Source of the DNA: Spirochaetota bacterium
GTDB taxonomy: Bacteria; Spirochaetota; Brachyspiria; Brachyspirales; JACRPF01
Assembly (NCBI GenBank): GCA_038043445.1
Contig: JBBTBY010000047.1
Location: 1-64,000, forward strand
Length of the DNA: 64,000 bases
Direction of reading: 5' to 3'
A model generated the notes under the pieces. It worked only from the letters and a program-made list of their open reading frames with translations. It was not told the origin of the DNA and searched no databases. Positions 52,148 to 61,310 of this stretch are shown here, one piece after another. Every line of letters starts with the position of its first letter. Positions within the stretch are counted from its first letter, which is position 1. A program made the translations under genes and the position numbers.

Positions 52148-53266
52148 ATGAAAAGCAAAGGAAAACAGAAGATCGATCTTTCGGGGATCCTTACGGCAAA
52201 GAACATCGTCATCGCCTCTGTTGTATTCGCAGCGCTCATCGTCGGTGCCGTGAGCTTCCAGGTCATTACACAGAAAATGATGTTCCAGACGCCGATGCTC
52301 GTAGAGGCGAAGCCGGTCATCACGTTCGTGAGCGGCAATGCGTTCGTGAGGAAACGCCCGTCCTCGGCGTGGGAGCTGGCGATGATCGGCCGCGAGCTTA
52401 AGAAAGGCTATGAGGTGAAGACGGAATCCGACTCGCGGATGGACATCCGCTTCCATGCGGGCACTGCGGCGACCATAACGGAGAACAGTATAGTGAAGAT
52501 CGATGACCTCACGGTGAAGCGATTGAGCCTTGAACTTTCACGGGGCGCGTTCTTCGCCAAATTCGAGAAGCTCTTCAACAGCCATGATCTTCAGGTCATT
52601 ACACCGGCGGCTATCGCCGCTGTGCGCGGCACCGAACTCGGTTTCGAGGTGAACGAAGAGCAGCCGAAGAAAGAAGAGAAAAAAGAAAAGAACACCGCGG
52701 GAACGAACGAAATGACGAATGCCGCTGAAAGATCGTACGCAACAACGGTGTACGCGCTTTCCGGCATTACCGAGGTGCATAATCCGCGCTTTCAGGAAAA
52801 GAAAATGCTCCTCTCGTATCAGAACAGGATAACGGTCAGCGAGGACGCGGCGCCGGAAGATGCCGAAAAGATGTCCGACGATGAGGTGGACCGGGTGCGC
52901 TCGAAGATGAACGCCATCCATTTCAATGAAGTACTGTTCATATCGGATAAGATCAATTTCCGCAAAGGGAGCGCCGAAATACAGAGCGTATCTTTCCCCG
53001 AGCTTGATAAGATAGGCACCATCATCAAGGCGAAGGGCGCGAAGATACGCATCGAAGGCCACACCGATTCACAGGGCGATGCCGTCTTCAATCAATCGCT
53101 TTCAATACGCCGCGCCGAAGCGATAAAGGCGTATCTTGTCGAGAAAGGCATCAATAAGGACCGCCTGGAAACAGTCGGCTACGGCACGAGCATGCCCATT
53201 TCCGATAATCGCACCGAGCAGGGGCGATCGATGAACCGCCGCGTGGAGTTCATCGTCGTCAAGTAA
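52148..53266 (+). CDS. Envelope protein fusing a FecR domain to an OmpA-like peptidoglycan-binding domain
   Basis: A 372-residue protein anchored by one N-terminal helix (about 17-40), without a cleavable signal. Residues about 58-170 are a FecR domain (GNAFVRKRPSSAWELAMIGR; GTAATITENSIVKID; VITPAAIAAVRGTELGFEV). A charged linker follows. Residues about 255-372 are OmpA-like (INFRKGSAEI; IRIEGHTDSQGDAVFNQSLS; RAEAIKAYLVEKGI; NRRVEFIVVK), which binds peptidoglycan. The ATG at 52148 follows a GGGGGAG. The pairing would link a FecR-type domain to the cell wall. No sigma/anti-sigma or TonB genes adjoin. Confidence 0.88.
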   Translation: MKSKGKQKIDLSGILTAKNIVIASVVFAALIVGAVSFQVITQKMMFQTPMLVEAKPVITFVSGNAFVRKRPSSAWELAMIGRELKKGYEVKTESDSRMDIRFHAGTAATITENSIVKIDDLTVKRLSLELSRGAFFAKFEKLFNSHDLQVITPAAIAAVRGTELGFEVNEEQPKKEEKKEKNTAGTNEMTNAAERSYATTVYALSGITEVHNPRFQEKKMLLSYQNRITVSEDAAPEDAEKMSDDEVDRVRSKMNAIHFNEVLFISDKINFRKGSAEIQSVSFPELDKIGTIIKAKGAKIRIEGHTDSQGDAVFNQSLSIRRAEAIKAYLVEKGINKDRLETVGYGTSMPISDNRTEQGRSMNRRVEFIVVK

Positions 53267-53278
53267 GCATCGGCCGCG

Positions 53279-56200
53279 CTATTTTCCCCATTTCGGCAGA
53301 TACGGATGAAGCCGCGTACGCTCGGGTGCGGCAATGACCACACATTCGTGCGCCCCTTGTGTCAGTGCGCCGATATCGATGTGCACCATGCCGTTCGTAT
53401 CCGAGAATGATGCTTTCGCCCCATTGAGCGTGACCGACCGTATCTCACCGCGGGAAAACAGTACCAGTGCCGGGCGCTTTACCGTCGTTCCTTTTCGATC
53501 GAAACGGAGCGTGATCGTCCCGTTCCGCTGCCATGCCTCCTGTATGGATATTCCGCTCCAGTCGGCAAGGAAGAAATTCTCATCCCGCGCGGCGAGCATG
53601 GCGGGGACAACGGCATAATTCCCGTGACGGCTTTCGCGCCACATCGCGGCTAATGCGGTGTCGACCGTCGCAAGATCGGCAGCGAGGGTGTCCGTCGGAT
53701 AGTCGAGGAATGCACGCGCATGCAGACGCGACCATGGGCCGCCGATGATATCGTCCTCGCGCCACCCCGACGCATAGATATCAACGTTCTTTTCGAACGC
53801 CTCCGCTGCAGCGAGCGTATATGTCTTGTGAAAGAGCATCGTTTCCGGGGGAATGCCGATGCCGGCGGTATCATAGAGGCACGGAGGCCCCCGCCGCGCC
53901 GATATCGGACGCACATCAGGACCACCCTCCTTGAACCCGGTTATCGTCTGATCATCATCGGGAAGTGAATCCGAAAGAAAGCCGTTATTCTTTGCATATT
54001 TCCTGAAGTGCATCCGCGTGCGCATCGGCATCGCCTGTCGTGCCGACATGTATCTCCAGAAATCAGCCGTCCTAGTATCGCCAATGGCGTCGGCAATACG
54101 TGCATGCGCTATGGCGCCGGGCATCTCGGCATCGAGCATGTCAATGAACGATCCGCCGCCCCATTCCCGGCAGCCGGATGCCATATATCCCCAGTCGTGC
54201 ATGGCGGTGAGAAAACGCGCCTCAAATTGCGAGAACGACCATGTCGACGCGGCAGTCGACCAGTCACCGGCGTACAGGGCGGCGATGTTGTCAAAGTACT
54301 GCTGATTTGCGCAAAATTCGTTGACGTCGTTGTATATATCCTGCCCCGTAGTGAATATCGTATTCACCGGGTAGGATATGCCCGAGAACGGCTCGGTCCG
54401 GTATTCCTGTATGGCCACCGGCTGGAAAAAATTCCACAGATGACGGTAGCCCGCGCACTGCTCATGTGCAGCGATCACACCGGGGGGCTCGAGTATAAAG
54501 CGGGACAGTATGCCGCTTAACTGCTTTCGCATATTCGCCAGATCGATATAATCGCATTCTTCCGGCGGCAGATAGCGGTTCGTCGCTTCCTGCCCGCCCC
54601 AGGCACGCCAGACGCCGTTCTCTTTTTTTGCGTAACGCCAGCCCCAGCGCATGGGGAGAAGAAAATGCTCCGTCGCGCTCTTTTGAAGCGCATCCGAACC
54701 CTCACGCGGGACTATGCCGAAGTGATCGCTCGGCGGCAGCGGCAACTCAAGAATGGTCTCGCGTCCCGATGCGATATAGAGCGGGCCGTTAGGGGTCTGA
54801 CATCCCGAATAGACGACATCGTTGCGTATCTCCGAGAAACCTTTTCCCTTCTCGAATCCCGCGAGCGGCGGTATCGGTGACCACGATTCGGCGGTAACGT
54901 TCCAATCGCTTGTAACGGCTGTATGATCGAACACCGAGCGCACGACAGCGCACCCCTTCGCGCGGTCGATGACGAACGATTCAGTGCAGCGCACCGGGAG
55001 CGAAAGCGCCCGCGGCCACCAGAAGCGCATGAACTCTTCTATCTCCTTCACATCGCCTTGCGTCCAGCGCGCTTCCGTATCACCGTCATACCATTTCTCC
55101 CCTGAGGGGAAAAGAAGCATCATTCTTCCCGATGCTGCGGGAAAGCCCATGGTAATGCCTGTTCTGTTGGCGGACAATGACTCGGGTGCGCGCTCGAGCA
55201 CAAGAAGGAAGGGGACATACGCGTTCGATCGGTCGGATGACGTCCAGCCGCCGATGACGCCGGCAGACAACGCCCCTTGCGCTTTGGCATATCGTATCAC
55301 ATCGCCGGTGCGGACATCCGCGGTGTTGCTGCGCAGGAACACAAGACCGCGCTGCTTGACCCCGGCGATGGTGAATTTCGACGCGTCGGTCTCCATGACA
55401 AGGCCGGGTACGGCGAGCGAAAGGATGGAGCGTACGGTGTTCTTCTGCTGCTTGGCGGTAATGGTCTTCGAAAACCAGTTGACAGCGCTCACGGTGAAAT
55501 CGCTTCTCGCGGCGGTGCCGGCGATACGTAATTCGACGGGGCTTTTGCAGATCCCCGCATCGCCTTTATTGTTCTCTACGCGGACGAGGATGATGTTCTC
55601 CGCACCCGCTTTCACGATATCCTTCCTGACGGGATACGACCGCGGAGCGCTCCACCAGAATTCGGTGCGTTTATCGGTGGTGCCGACTTCAACACCGTTC
55701 ACATATGCGGTATCGAAATCATCGATGGCGCCGAAATCAAGCTCGAGGTCTTTGCCCGCGAACCGCGAGGGGACATCGACGCGGAGTCGATACCAGGAGA
55801 CATCATGTCTGCCCATGCCCTCCGCCTGCCAGAAACTCGGCACCGATATCGTTTTCCAGCCGTCGCCGGGGAGCGATGCCGGAGAGAACGCGCGTGCCGT
55901 GTCCGCGATGAAATCCCATGTCCCGGCAAGATCGACGGATTCAGCGTCGAGCGCGGAAGTGAAGAACATTATCTCCCGCTTCTTGTACACAAGGCTTCCC
56001 TTCTCCGTGAATTCGCCGACAAGCAGGCCGTCATTGTTCTTCCAGCCGAAACGGCCGAAATTGTTCTCCGATACACCCTGCTGCCAGGGACGTATTGTCC
56101 CGTCAGAAAGGCATGCGGTTTCATTCCCCGGTGTTCTTTCGGCTGCAGTAACAGCGGCAAGGTCCTTCTTCATGGCGTAATGGAGAATACGCACGAAGGC

Positions 56201-57205
56201 ATCATCGTGGTACGGCGTTATCGGCGGCATGCGATAATCACGACCGAACCCGGCGCTCCAATAGTACACACTGCCCCTGCCGAGTTTTTTAACGGCAAGC
56301 GCGGGAACGCCGTCGGCGAATCGCAGCACGGTCTTTGCGCCGTCGAGTGCTTTCACCGCACAGTGCGCCTGGGGTATTTCGGTGTTCAGATCAAGCGCAT
56401 TGGGCTTCTCAATAAGTGCCGCCGGTTCATCCTTTGATGTCATCGCGCAGGGAAGCATTTCCTCAAGCCCGGCAGCACCGAATCCGTACACGAGGATAGC
56501 ACCGCCGCTCTCCGCATATCGCCTCACATTCTCCGCGATGGACATATACGGCGTATGCTGGCGCTCCGGGCGTTGTACCGTGTATATCTCGTCGCCGGTA
56601 TCGGATGCCCCGAGAGGGAATGACGCAAGCTGGTATGAGACCGATGAATAGGTTTTTCCCTGCACTTTCTTCGCTTCACTGTCGGACGATATGACGACGC
56701 GGTTCAGTATGATGTTGAGCGACACCTCGCCCGGTTTCGCATCCCGCGGGAATGTGAGCCGATAGGGACCATCCTCGATGAGTTCCCCCGGTTTCCATGA
56801 TGTCATCGGCTGTCTGAAATTATGGTCGTTATTGATGAGTATATTCTGTCCCTGCCGGTAATGCACCGCCATACGCTGATCCCAGGGCACGGCATCCGAT
56901 GAGAGCAGCCGGAAAAAATAAATTGCGGTGAATTCCCCGCCGATGACCCGCCTTTTTGACAGGCGCACACCCTCGATGCGTATCACCGGCGCATTGAATT
57001 GACGGGAATAGATGACGAGCGGTGTATCGGCGGGAATGGGCAAGTTCCGCGGGAGCAGGGTGAAATCGAATCGGTTCGTGAACCGTCCGGCGAGCCATCG
57101 CATATACGGTACCTGCACATGGTCTTCACCGTTGATAGAAACGAGCACCGGTGCGGTGAACACAGATGATGTGAGTAGGAGAGCAAGGAACAGGATACGC
57201 TTCAT
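53279..57205 (-). CDS. Very large secreted multidomain carbohydrate-active protein
   Basis: A 1308-residue exported protein with signal peptide (LFLALLLTSSVFTAP). The N-terminal 380 residues include a class-I amidotransferase/ThuA-like segment (YAESGGAILVYGFGAAGLEEM, GSVYYWSAGFGRDYR). Residues about 440-600 are a GH2-type sugar-binding jelly roll (LAGTWDFIADTARAF, VPSFWQAEGMGRHDVSWYRL, LDFGAIDDFDTAYVNGVEVG). The last 450 residues are helical with a glucoamylase-like (alpha/alpha) look (WGYMASGCREWGGGSFIDML, SGWREDDIIGGPWSRLHARA) and end in a small beta domain. I recognise no single family. GGAGG lies 5 nt before the ATG. Confidence 0.75.
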   Translation of the reverse strand: MKRILFLALLLTSSVFTAPVLVSINGEDHVQVPYMRWLAGRFTNRFDFTLLPRNLPIPADTPLVIYSRQFNAPVIRIEGVRLSKRRVIGGEFTAIYFFRLLSSDAVPWDQRMAVHYRQGQNILINNDHNFRQPMTSWKPGELIEDGPYRLTFPRDAKPGEVSLNIILNRVVISSDSEAKKVQGKTYSSVSYQLASFPLGASDTGDEIYTVQRPERQHTPYMSIAENVRRYAESGGAILVYGFGAAGLEEMLPCAMTSKDEPAALIEKPNALDLNTEIPQAHCAVKALDGAKTVLRFADGVPALAVKKLGRGSVYYWSAGFGRDYRMPPITPYHDDAFVRILHYAMKKDLAAVTAAERTPGNETACLSDGTIRPWQQGVSENNFGRFGWKNNDGLLVGEFTEKGSLVYKKREIMFFTSALDAESVDLAGTWDFIADTARAFSPASLPGDGWKTISVPSFWQAEGMGRHDVSWYRLRVDVPSRFAGKDLELDFGAIDDFDTAYVNGVEVGTTDKRTEFWWSAPRSYPVRKDIVKAGAENIILVRVENNKGDAGICKSPVELRIAGTAARSDFTVSAVNWFSKTITAKQQKNTVRSILSLAVPGLVMETDASKFTIAGVKQRGLVFLRSNTADVRTGDVIRYAKAQGALSAGVIGGWTSSDRSNAYVPFLLVLERAPESLSANRTGITMGFPAASGRMMLLFPSGEKWYDGDTEARWTQGDVKEIEEFMRFWWPRALSLPVRCTESFVIDRAKGCAVVRSVFDHTAVTSDWNVTAESWSPIPPLAGFEKGKGFSEIRNDVVYSGCQTPNGPLYIASGRETILELPLPPSDHFGIVPREGSDALQKSATEHFLLPMRWGWRYAKKENGVWRAWGGQEATNRYLPPEECDYIDLANMRKQLSGILSRFILEPPGVIAAHEQCAGYRHLWNFFQPVAIQEYRTEPFSGISYPVNTIFTTGQDIYNDVNEFCANQQYFDNIAALYAGDWSTAASTWSFSQFEARFLTAMHDWGYMASGCREWGGGSFIDMLDAEMPGAIAHARIADAIGDTRTADFWRYMSARQAMPMRTRMHFRKYAKNNGFLSDSLPDDDQTITGFKEGGPDVRPISARRGPPCLYDTAGIGIPPETMLFHKTYTLAAAEAFEKNVDIYASGWREDDIIGGPWSRLHARAFLDYPTDTLAADLATVDTALAAMWRESRHGNYAVVPAMLAARDENFFLADWSGISIQEAWQRNGTITLRFDRKGTTVKRPALVLFSRGEIRSVTLNGAKASFSDTNGMVHIDIGALTQGAHECVVIAAPERTRLHPYLPKWGK

Positions 57206-57228
57206 GGTACCTCCGCGATCACCGTCAC

Positions 57229-57256
57229 AGTATACCGGTGCGACGGGAAATGGCAA
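57229..57256 (-). promoter_or_regulatory. Promoter of the 1308-residue protein gene
   Basis: Minus strand: TTGCCA (57256-57251), 16 bp, TATACT (57234-57229). The -35 box is imperfect, as expected for an activator-dependent promoter. Confidence 0.6.
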
Positions 57257-57290
57257 TCAGCGTCAGTATACCCGGAGAGCGATGCCGGTA

Positions 57291-57327
57291 ATGGTACGAT
57301 TTCACCCCTTCGGCATGGTACGATTTC
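57291..57327 (-). promoter_or_regulatory. Tandem repeat upstream of the multidomain protein's promoter
   Basis: GAAATCGTACCAT on the minus strand occurs at 57303-57291 and 57327-57315, 24 bp apart. The two sites lie about 35-70 bp upstream of the -35 box, the first touching and the second inside the 3' end of the regulator gene. Candidate binding sites for that regulator. Confidence 0.55.
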
Positions 57328-58537
57328 GCGCATGTTCCCGGAACGCCTCCGGTGTGCAGCCGAAACGGCGCTTGAAATGAGCATAGAAACGCTGATGCTG
57401 AAAATACCCGATACCAGCAAGAACAGCACTGACGGCGTCGGACGAATGCTCAAGGAGGAAAGCCGCCTTTCTCAATCGCAGATCGGTGAGATATGCCGTA
57501 ATGCTCGCGCCGAACAGGGTGCGAAATCGTTTTGAGAAGTATTTCCTTTTCATGCCGAATCTTTCGGCTATCGATGCGAGGGCATCGCGGTTCGCATACT
57601 CGCTGTGTATGAAATTCGCGATGCGCTCGCGCTCGGAGATGATGCTCGATCCGCTGGCACGGCTTGTGGATGCACCGATGACAAGCCGCGGCGGGAGCAG
57701 TATCTTCCGTTCGCCGTTCTTTCCCGCTATGGTTTCAATAAGCTTTCTCACCGCGGTACGGCCGATGCCGTAGCGGTTCTGTTTCACGGTGGTAAGCGAG
57801 TTGCGCTCACGGTCATGGCGATAGGAGCGTACGCCGTCGGTCCCTGCAATGGCGATATCGCGCGGGATGCGCACCCGTTCGCCGGAAGCGAATTCCCAGA
57901 AATGATAGGCGACAGGGTCGTTCGTGAACACAATGGCCTCGGGAGGCGATTTCGCGGCGATGACTGCCTGGAACAATCGTTCGCGGTCCTTGTGACGCCA
58001 CCCCGGGTGCACGGCAGGCAGACGATGGAATGTCCCGCTTAACGGATGATAATGTTCATAGAGAGGGACATCGCTGAACACCCAGCGCTCTTCAAAGGGA
58101 AGCTTGTTCGCATCGAGTGCTCTGCGAAATCCGCGATAACGCGCGAGCACCGGTTCCATCATGCCGAGCGTGAACAGCCCGATGCGGGTATAGCCCTCAT
58201 CGCACAGATGCCGTACGATGAGCGACACGGCATCCTCTTCCGCAGCGCCGACATACAGGCCGTTCGGATCGCGGCTGTCTATGAGCGTGCTCACGAGGGG
58301 AATGCGCGCAGCAAGCCGACGGAACACCGTGCGTTCCATGGCATGCCAGTGCATGACGATAATAACGCCGTCGAACGCGCGGTATGTCCGTTCCCGAATG
58401 AAATCATCGACCGCTGTGTCGATCAGGGTGACCGTGGCCGCATTCGCGTCCGCTTCATCGATCACACCGCGAATGAGATCGATAAGCGATGGCAGCGACG
58501 CCGTTGATGGCAGTGAAGTGAGAAAGCAGAGGTTCAT
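57302..58537 (-). CDS. Transcriptional regulator with LacI-type sensor and AraC DNA-binding domain (XylR-like layout)
   Basis: A 411-residue regulator. Residues about 1-280 follow the LacI/periplasmic-binding-like sensor pattern (FDGVIIVMHWHAMERTVFR, LCDEGYTRIGLFTLGMMEPV, PPEAIVFTNDPVAYHFWEFA, RDIAIAGTDGV), without the LacI helix-turn-helix. Residues about 310-405 are an AraC double helix-turn-helix (LASIAERFGMKRKYFSKRFR; LAGIGYFQHQRFYAHFKRRF). This is the layout of XylR-type sugar regulators. It lies directly upstream of the multidomain secreted protein, whose promoter region carries a tandem repeat. The ATG at 58537 has no clear Shine-Dalgarno. Confidence 0.9.
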   Translation of the reverse strand: MNLCFLTSLPSTASLPSLIDLIRGVIDEADANAATVTLIDTAVDDFIRERTYRAFDGVIIVMHWHAMERTVFRRLAARIPLVSTLIDSRDPNGLYVGAAEEDAVSLIVRHLCDEGYTRIGLFTLGMMEPVLARYRGFRRALDANKLPFEERWVFSDVPLYEHYHPLSGTFHRLPAVHPGWRHKDRERLFQAVIAAKSPPEAIVFTNDPVAYHFWEFASGERVRIPRDIAIAGTDGVRSYRHDRERNSLTTVKQNRYGIGRTAVRKLIETIAGKNGERKILLPPRLVIGASTSRASGSSIISERERIANFIHSEYANRDALASIAERFGMKRKYFSKRFRTLFGASITAYLTDLRLRKAAFLLEHSSDAVSAVLAGIGYFQHQRFYAHFKRRFGCTPEAFREHARNRTMPKG

Positions 58538-58565
58538 CGCAGTGATCTGTCCATTCGCAGCGAGG

Positions 58566-59276
58566 TCATGCTTCCTTTTCGGGTGCGGTCTTCGGGTCTT
58601 TTTTCATCGAGTCCAACAGCGCCCTGACGAATACTTCAACGCCCACCTTAAGCGCGGTGAAGAGCACAAGCAGCAGTATCGAAGCGGCGGCTTTCGAGAA
58701 TAACCCGACGATGATGCCGATGAATGCGCCGAGGATTATCGTAAGATGCACCGGGATGATGCGCGCATAGGGCGTCATCATCATGCCGGCGATGTTCGGC
58801 GGAGGGGCGTTCTCCCGTTTTCTGCGAACCGAATCCCCCGCGAAGGTGATGAGATTGCTGATAAAAAGAACAAGTGCGCCCGCCGCGATGAAGTAAACGT
58901 TCACCGTTCCGCCGCCGAAGATCTCAGGAAGTGCCTGCGAAAGGAACACTGCGTATACCACGTGGAAGAATCCGTAATGGAAGAGGAAGAAGATGGCCAT
59001 GAATATCTTAAGCCCATCGGATGCCGGCGGTTTCATTCCCGTACCGCCAACGCCGCTCGTATCGTATTCCTTAAGGGACAGCATGCGTATGACATTCAGA
59101 AGGCCGATGGCCACACTTTCCGCCCAGAACGCCCATATCACCGAAAGCGTGTCCATGCGGAGCACGAGCGCACCGGCGGCAACGGCGACATTCGCCAGTA
59201 TCGTCATCCACACGGAACGCTGTCTTAAAAGCGAGCGGATATCGATATTGCGAAGCGCCTGATTGATGTCTGCCAT
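58566..59276 (-). CDS. DUF6498-like integral membrane protein
   Basis: A 236-residue protein with about six membrane helices: WMTILANVAVAAGALVLRM, VIWAFWAESVAIGLLNVIRM, FFLFHYGFFHVVYAVFL, FIAAGALVLFISNLITFAG and two near the C-terminus. The FWAESxxIGxxNVxRM segment is the best marker of the DUF6498 family; function is unknown. The ATG at 59276 has GGAGG 5 nt upstream. The regulator gene at 58537 follows 28 nt after its stop and may be co-transcribed. Confidence 0.75.
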   Translation of the reverse strand: MADINQALRNIDIRSLLRQRSVWMTILANVAVAAGALVLRMDTLSVIWAFWAESVAIGLLNVIRMLSLKEYDTSGVGGTGMKPPASDGLKIFMAIFFLFHYGFFHVVYAVFLSQALPEIFGGGTVNVYFIAAGALVLFISNLITFAGDSVRRKRENAPPPNIAGMMMTPYARIIPVHLTIILGAFIGIIVGLFSKAAASILLLVLFTALKVGVEVFVRALLDSMKKDPKTAPEKEA

Positions 59277-59293
59277 GGCTTCCTCCGAAGAAC

Positions 59294-59321
59294 AGTATAT
59301 TCCGGGCGCAGGGGGCGTCAA
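59294..59321 (-). promoter_or_regulatory. Promoter of the DUF6498-like gene
   Basis: Minus strand: TTGACG (59321-59316), 16 bp, TATACT (59299-59294). Confidence 0.65.
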
Positions 59322-59343
59322 GCGCAGAAGCGTATTCTTCGCG

Positions 59344-59371
59344 TTGAAATATTACCCCCCCGTGATATAAT
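59344..59371 (+). promoter_or_regulatory. Promoter of the lolA-rodZ-argB operon
   Basis: TTGAAA (59344-59349), 16 bp, TATAAT (59366-59371). AAGGAG at 59401-59406 precedes the GTG start at 59415. Confidence 0.65.
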
Positions 59372-59414
59372 CACTGCCGTCCGGGATGTCCGTCCCGCCC
59401 AAGGAGCACTACGC

Positions 59415-60218
59415 GTGCACGCACTACGATACATCATTCTGTCCGCCGTGCTGTCGGCGCTCTTGTTCCCGCAGCCGAAGATAGCGGAAAGCAGCGAGGT
59501 CGTGAATTTGCTCGTTGCGAACCAGCAGCACCTTTCCTCGTTCCGCGGCCGTTTCATCGAGCGCAACGGCACGACCGTGACCAAGGGTGAAGTATGCTAT
59601 AAACGCCCCAATAAATTCATGCTCGAATATAAAAGCCCCAAGTCGGTGGTCACCGGCGATAACGGGAAGAACCAGGCTGTCGTGTGCAATGGTACGAAGC
59701 TGTGGATATATCTCCCGCGTATACACGTGGTGAGCGAACAGGATGTCAAGACCGAGGTCGCGGGCCTGTACACCGGCAAGGGCGTTCTTCGCCTGAAAGA
59801 GGATTATTATTTCAATTTCTTCGGCAAGCGGGAAATGGAAGAACTTCGCGCGTTCCGCGCAACCGATCTTACCGGCAGCGAAAAGAAGACCGATGCTGTC
59901 GACGAATATCTTGAGCAGGACGCCCGGCAGGCCTATCATATGTTCCTGACGCCCAAACCGCATTTAAAGACGACGGACAAGGCGGGCTTCACGAGCATCC
60001 ATGTATGGATCGATAAGAGCGGCATGATACTGCGCTCACTGGGCGTATCGACGACGCGCAAGGCGGTCGAGTACGTGTTCAGCGATATCGAGCGCAATGT
60101 CGACATCAACGACGCGACGTTCGACTTTCTCATACCGGACAATGTGCAGGTGGTGCGCAACAATCTGGTCGCGCCGAAGAAGAAGAAAGAGGATAAAGAC
60201 AAGGACGAGGAGAAATAA
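59415..60218 (+). CDS. LolA-like outer-membrane lipoprotein carrier
   Basis: Periplasmic chaperone that carries lipoproteins to the outer membrane. The 267-residue protein has a signal peptide and the LolA pattern: SSFRGRFIERNGTTVTKGEV, YKRPNKFMLEYKSPKSVVTG, NGTKLWIYLPRIHVVSEQD, then a C-terminal IHVWIDKSGMILRS. It ends in a charged Lys/Glu/Asp tail (KKKKEDKDKDEEK) not usual in LolA. It starts with GTG 8 nt after AAGGAG. rodZ starts 1 nt after its stop. Confidence 0.85.
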   Translation: MHALRYIILSAVLSALLFPQPKIAESSEVVNLLVANQQHLSSFRGRFIERNGTTVTKGEVCYKRPNKFMLEYKSPKSVVTGDNGKNQAVVCNGTKLWIYLPRIHVVSEQDVKTEVAGLYTGKGVLRLKEDYYFNFFGKREMEELRAFRATDLTGSEKKTDAVDEYLEQDARQAYHMFLTPKPHLKTTDKAGFTSIHVWIDKSGMILRSLGVSTTRKAVEYVFSDIERNVDINDATFDFLIPDNVQVVRNNLVAPKKKKEDKDKDEEK

Positions 60219-60219
60219 C

Positions 60220-61305
60220 GTGGAATCACTGGGTACGATACTCACGCGTGCGCGCGAGCAGAAGAAATGGACCATCGAGGACCTGCACAAGCAGACGCGC
60301 ATAAGCAAGAAATATCTTGAGGCGCTCGAGAAGGAAAGTTACGGCGACATTCCGGGCGATATCTACGTCAAAGGGTTCATCAGGAACGTTTCCATACGCC
60401 TCGGGCTCGATGCGGACAAGATGGTCGAGCTCTTCACCCGCACGAAGATGTCCGAAGCGCCGGCGCCGTACGAGGAACTCCTCAAGGGCGGATCCGACGA
60501 CAAACGCAAATATCTCCCCTGGGCCATCACGGTGCTCGGTGCCGTGCTCCTTATCGGCATCACGGCGGTCATCGTCAAGATGTCGGGCTCGGTACGCATG
60601 CCGGGGGCGACGTTCTCCGACGGCGGGTCCGGCCATGAAAAGAACATCGTCGAGGACCGTGCATCGGTGCAGGTCCGTTCGGGCGATACCGTGTTCTTCC
60701 GGCCACTCGGTGTTTCAGCGACCATTAAAGTGCTCGCCGTCGGCAATACGGTAAAAACGCTCCTCAATGAAAAAGAGGTGGTGCTCGCAAAAGGCAATCC
60801 CATCATGGCGGACCTCAATCGGAACAGCTTCCCGGATTTCCGCATGAACCTCGTTGATGTCATCGAGGATGTCGCCATGATAGAAGTGGAAAAGGTCGAA
60901 GAGGCGATGGTCGAAACGACGAACACCTTCGCGACGAACGCCGTCACACAGCCCGTCGATCGACCGGAGTACAAGACCGTCGGCGATACGATGTATCTCA
61001 TGGAGAACGTCGACAAGGAACCGCTCAAGATAAACCTCGTGGCGAAGAATTTCGTCTATGTACGGTACTTCGTTGATGCGGAGAAACCGCAGGTGCGGTC
61101 GCTGCCGTCGGGACGCACGCTCGATCTTACCGGCACGGATTCCATACAGCTTACCATCGGGAATGCAGGCTCGCTCCTCGTACGGATAAACGGCAAAAGC
61201 GTATCATTCGGCCGCGAAGGCGATGTGGCGAACAAGACGATCAAATGGGTGAAGAACCCGGACAATGAGATGAAGTACCATCTCATCGTCGTCACCACGA
61301 AGTAG
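60220..61305 (+). CDS. rodZ: RodZ-like membrane protein (HTH_25, DUF4115)
   Basis: RodZ links the MreB cytoskeleton to the envelope and helps set cell shape. The 361-residue protein has the N-terminal helix-turn-helix (LGTILTRAREQKKWTIEDLH, ISKKYLEALEKESYGDIPGD, VKGFIRNVSIRLGLD), one membrane helix at about 104-124 and a C-terminal beta domain of the DUF4115 kind (RSLPSGRTLDLTGTDSIQLT, GNAGSLLVRINGKSV). An extra periplasmic segment of about 120 residues lies between them. The GTG start has GAGGAG 7 nt upstream and follows lolA by 1 nt. Confidence 0.88.
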   Translation: MESLGTILTRAREQKKWTIEDLHKQTRISKKYLEALEKESYGDIPGDIYVKGFIRNVSIRLGLDADKMVELFTRTKMSEAPAPYEELLKGGSDDKRKYLPWAITVLGAVLLIGITAVIVKMSGSVRMPGATFSDGGSGHEKNIVEDRASVQVRSGDTVFFRPLGVSATIKVLAVGNTVKTLLNEKEVVLAKGNPIMADLNRNSFPDFRMNLVDVIEDVAMIEVEKVEEAMVETTNTFATNAVTQPVDRPEYKTVGDTMYLMENVDKEPLKINLVAKNFVYVRYFVDAEKPQVRSLPSGRTLDLTGTDSIQLTIGNAGSLLVRINGKSVSFGREGDVANKTIKWVKNPDNEMKYHLIVVTTK

Positions 61306-61310
61306 CGCGC

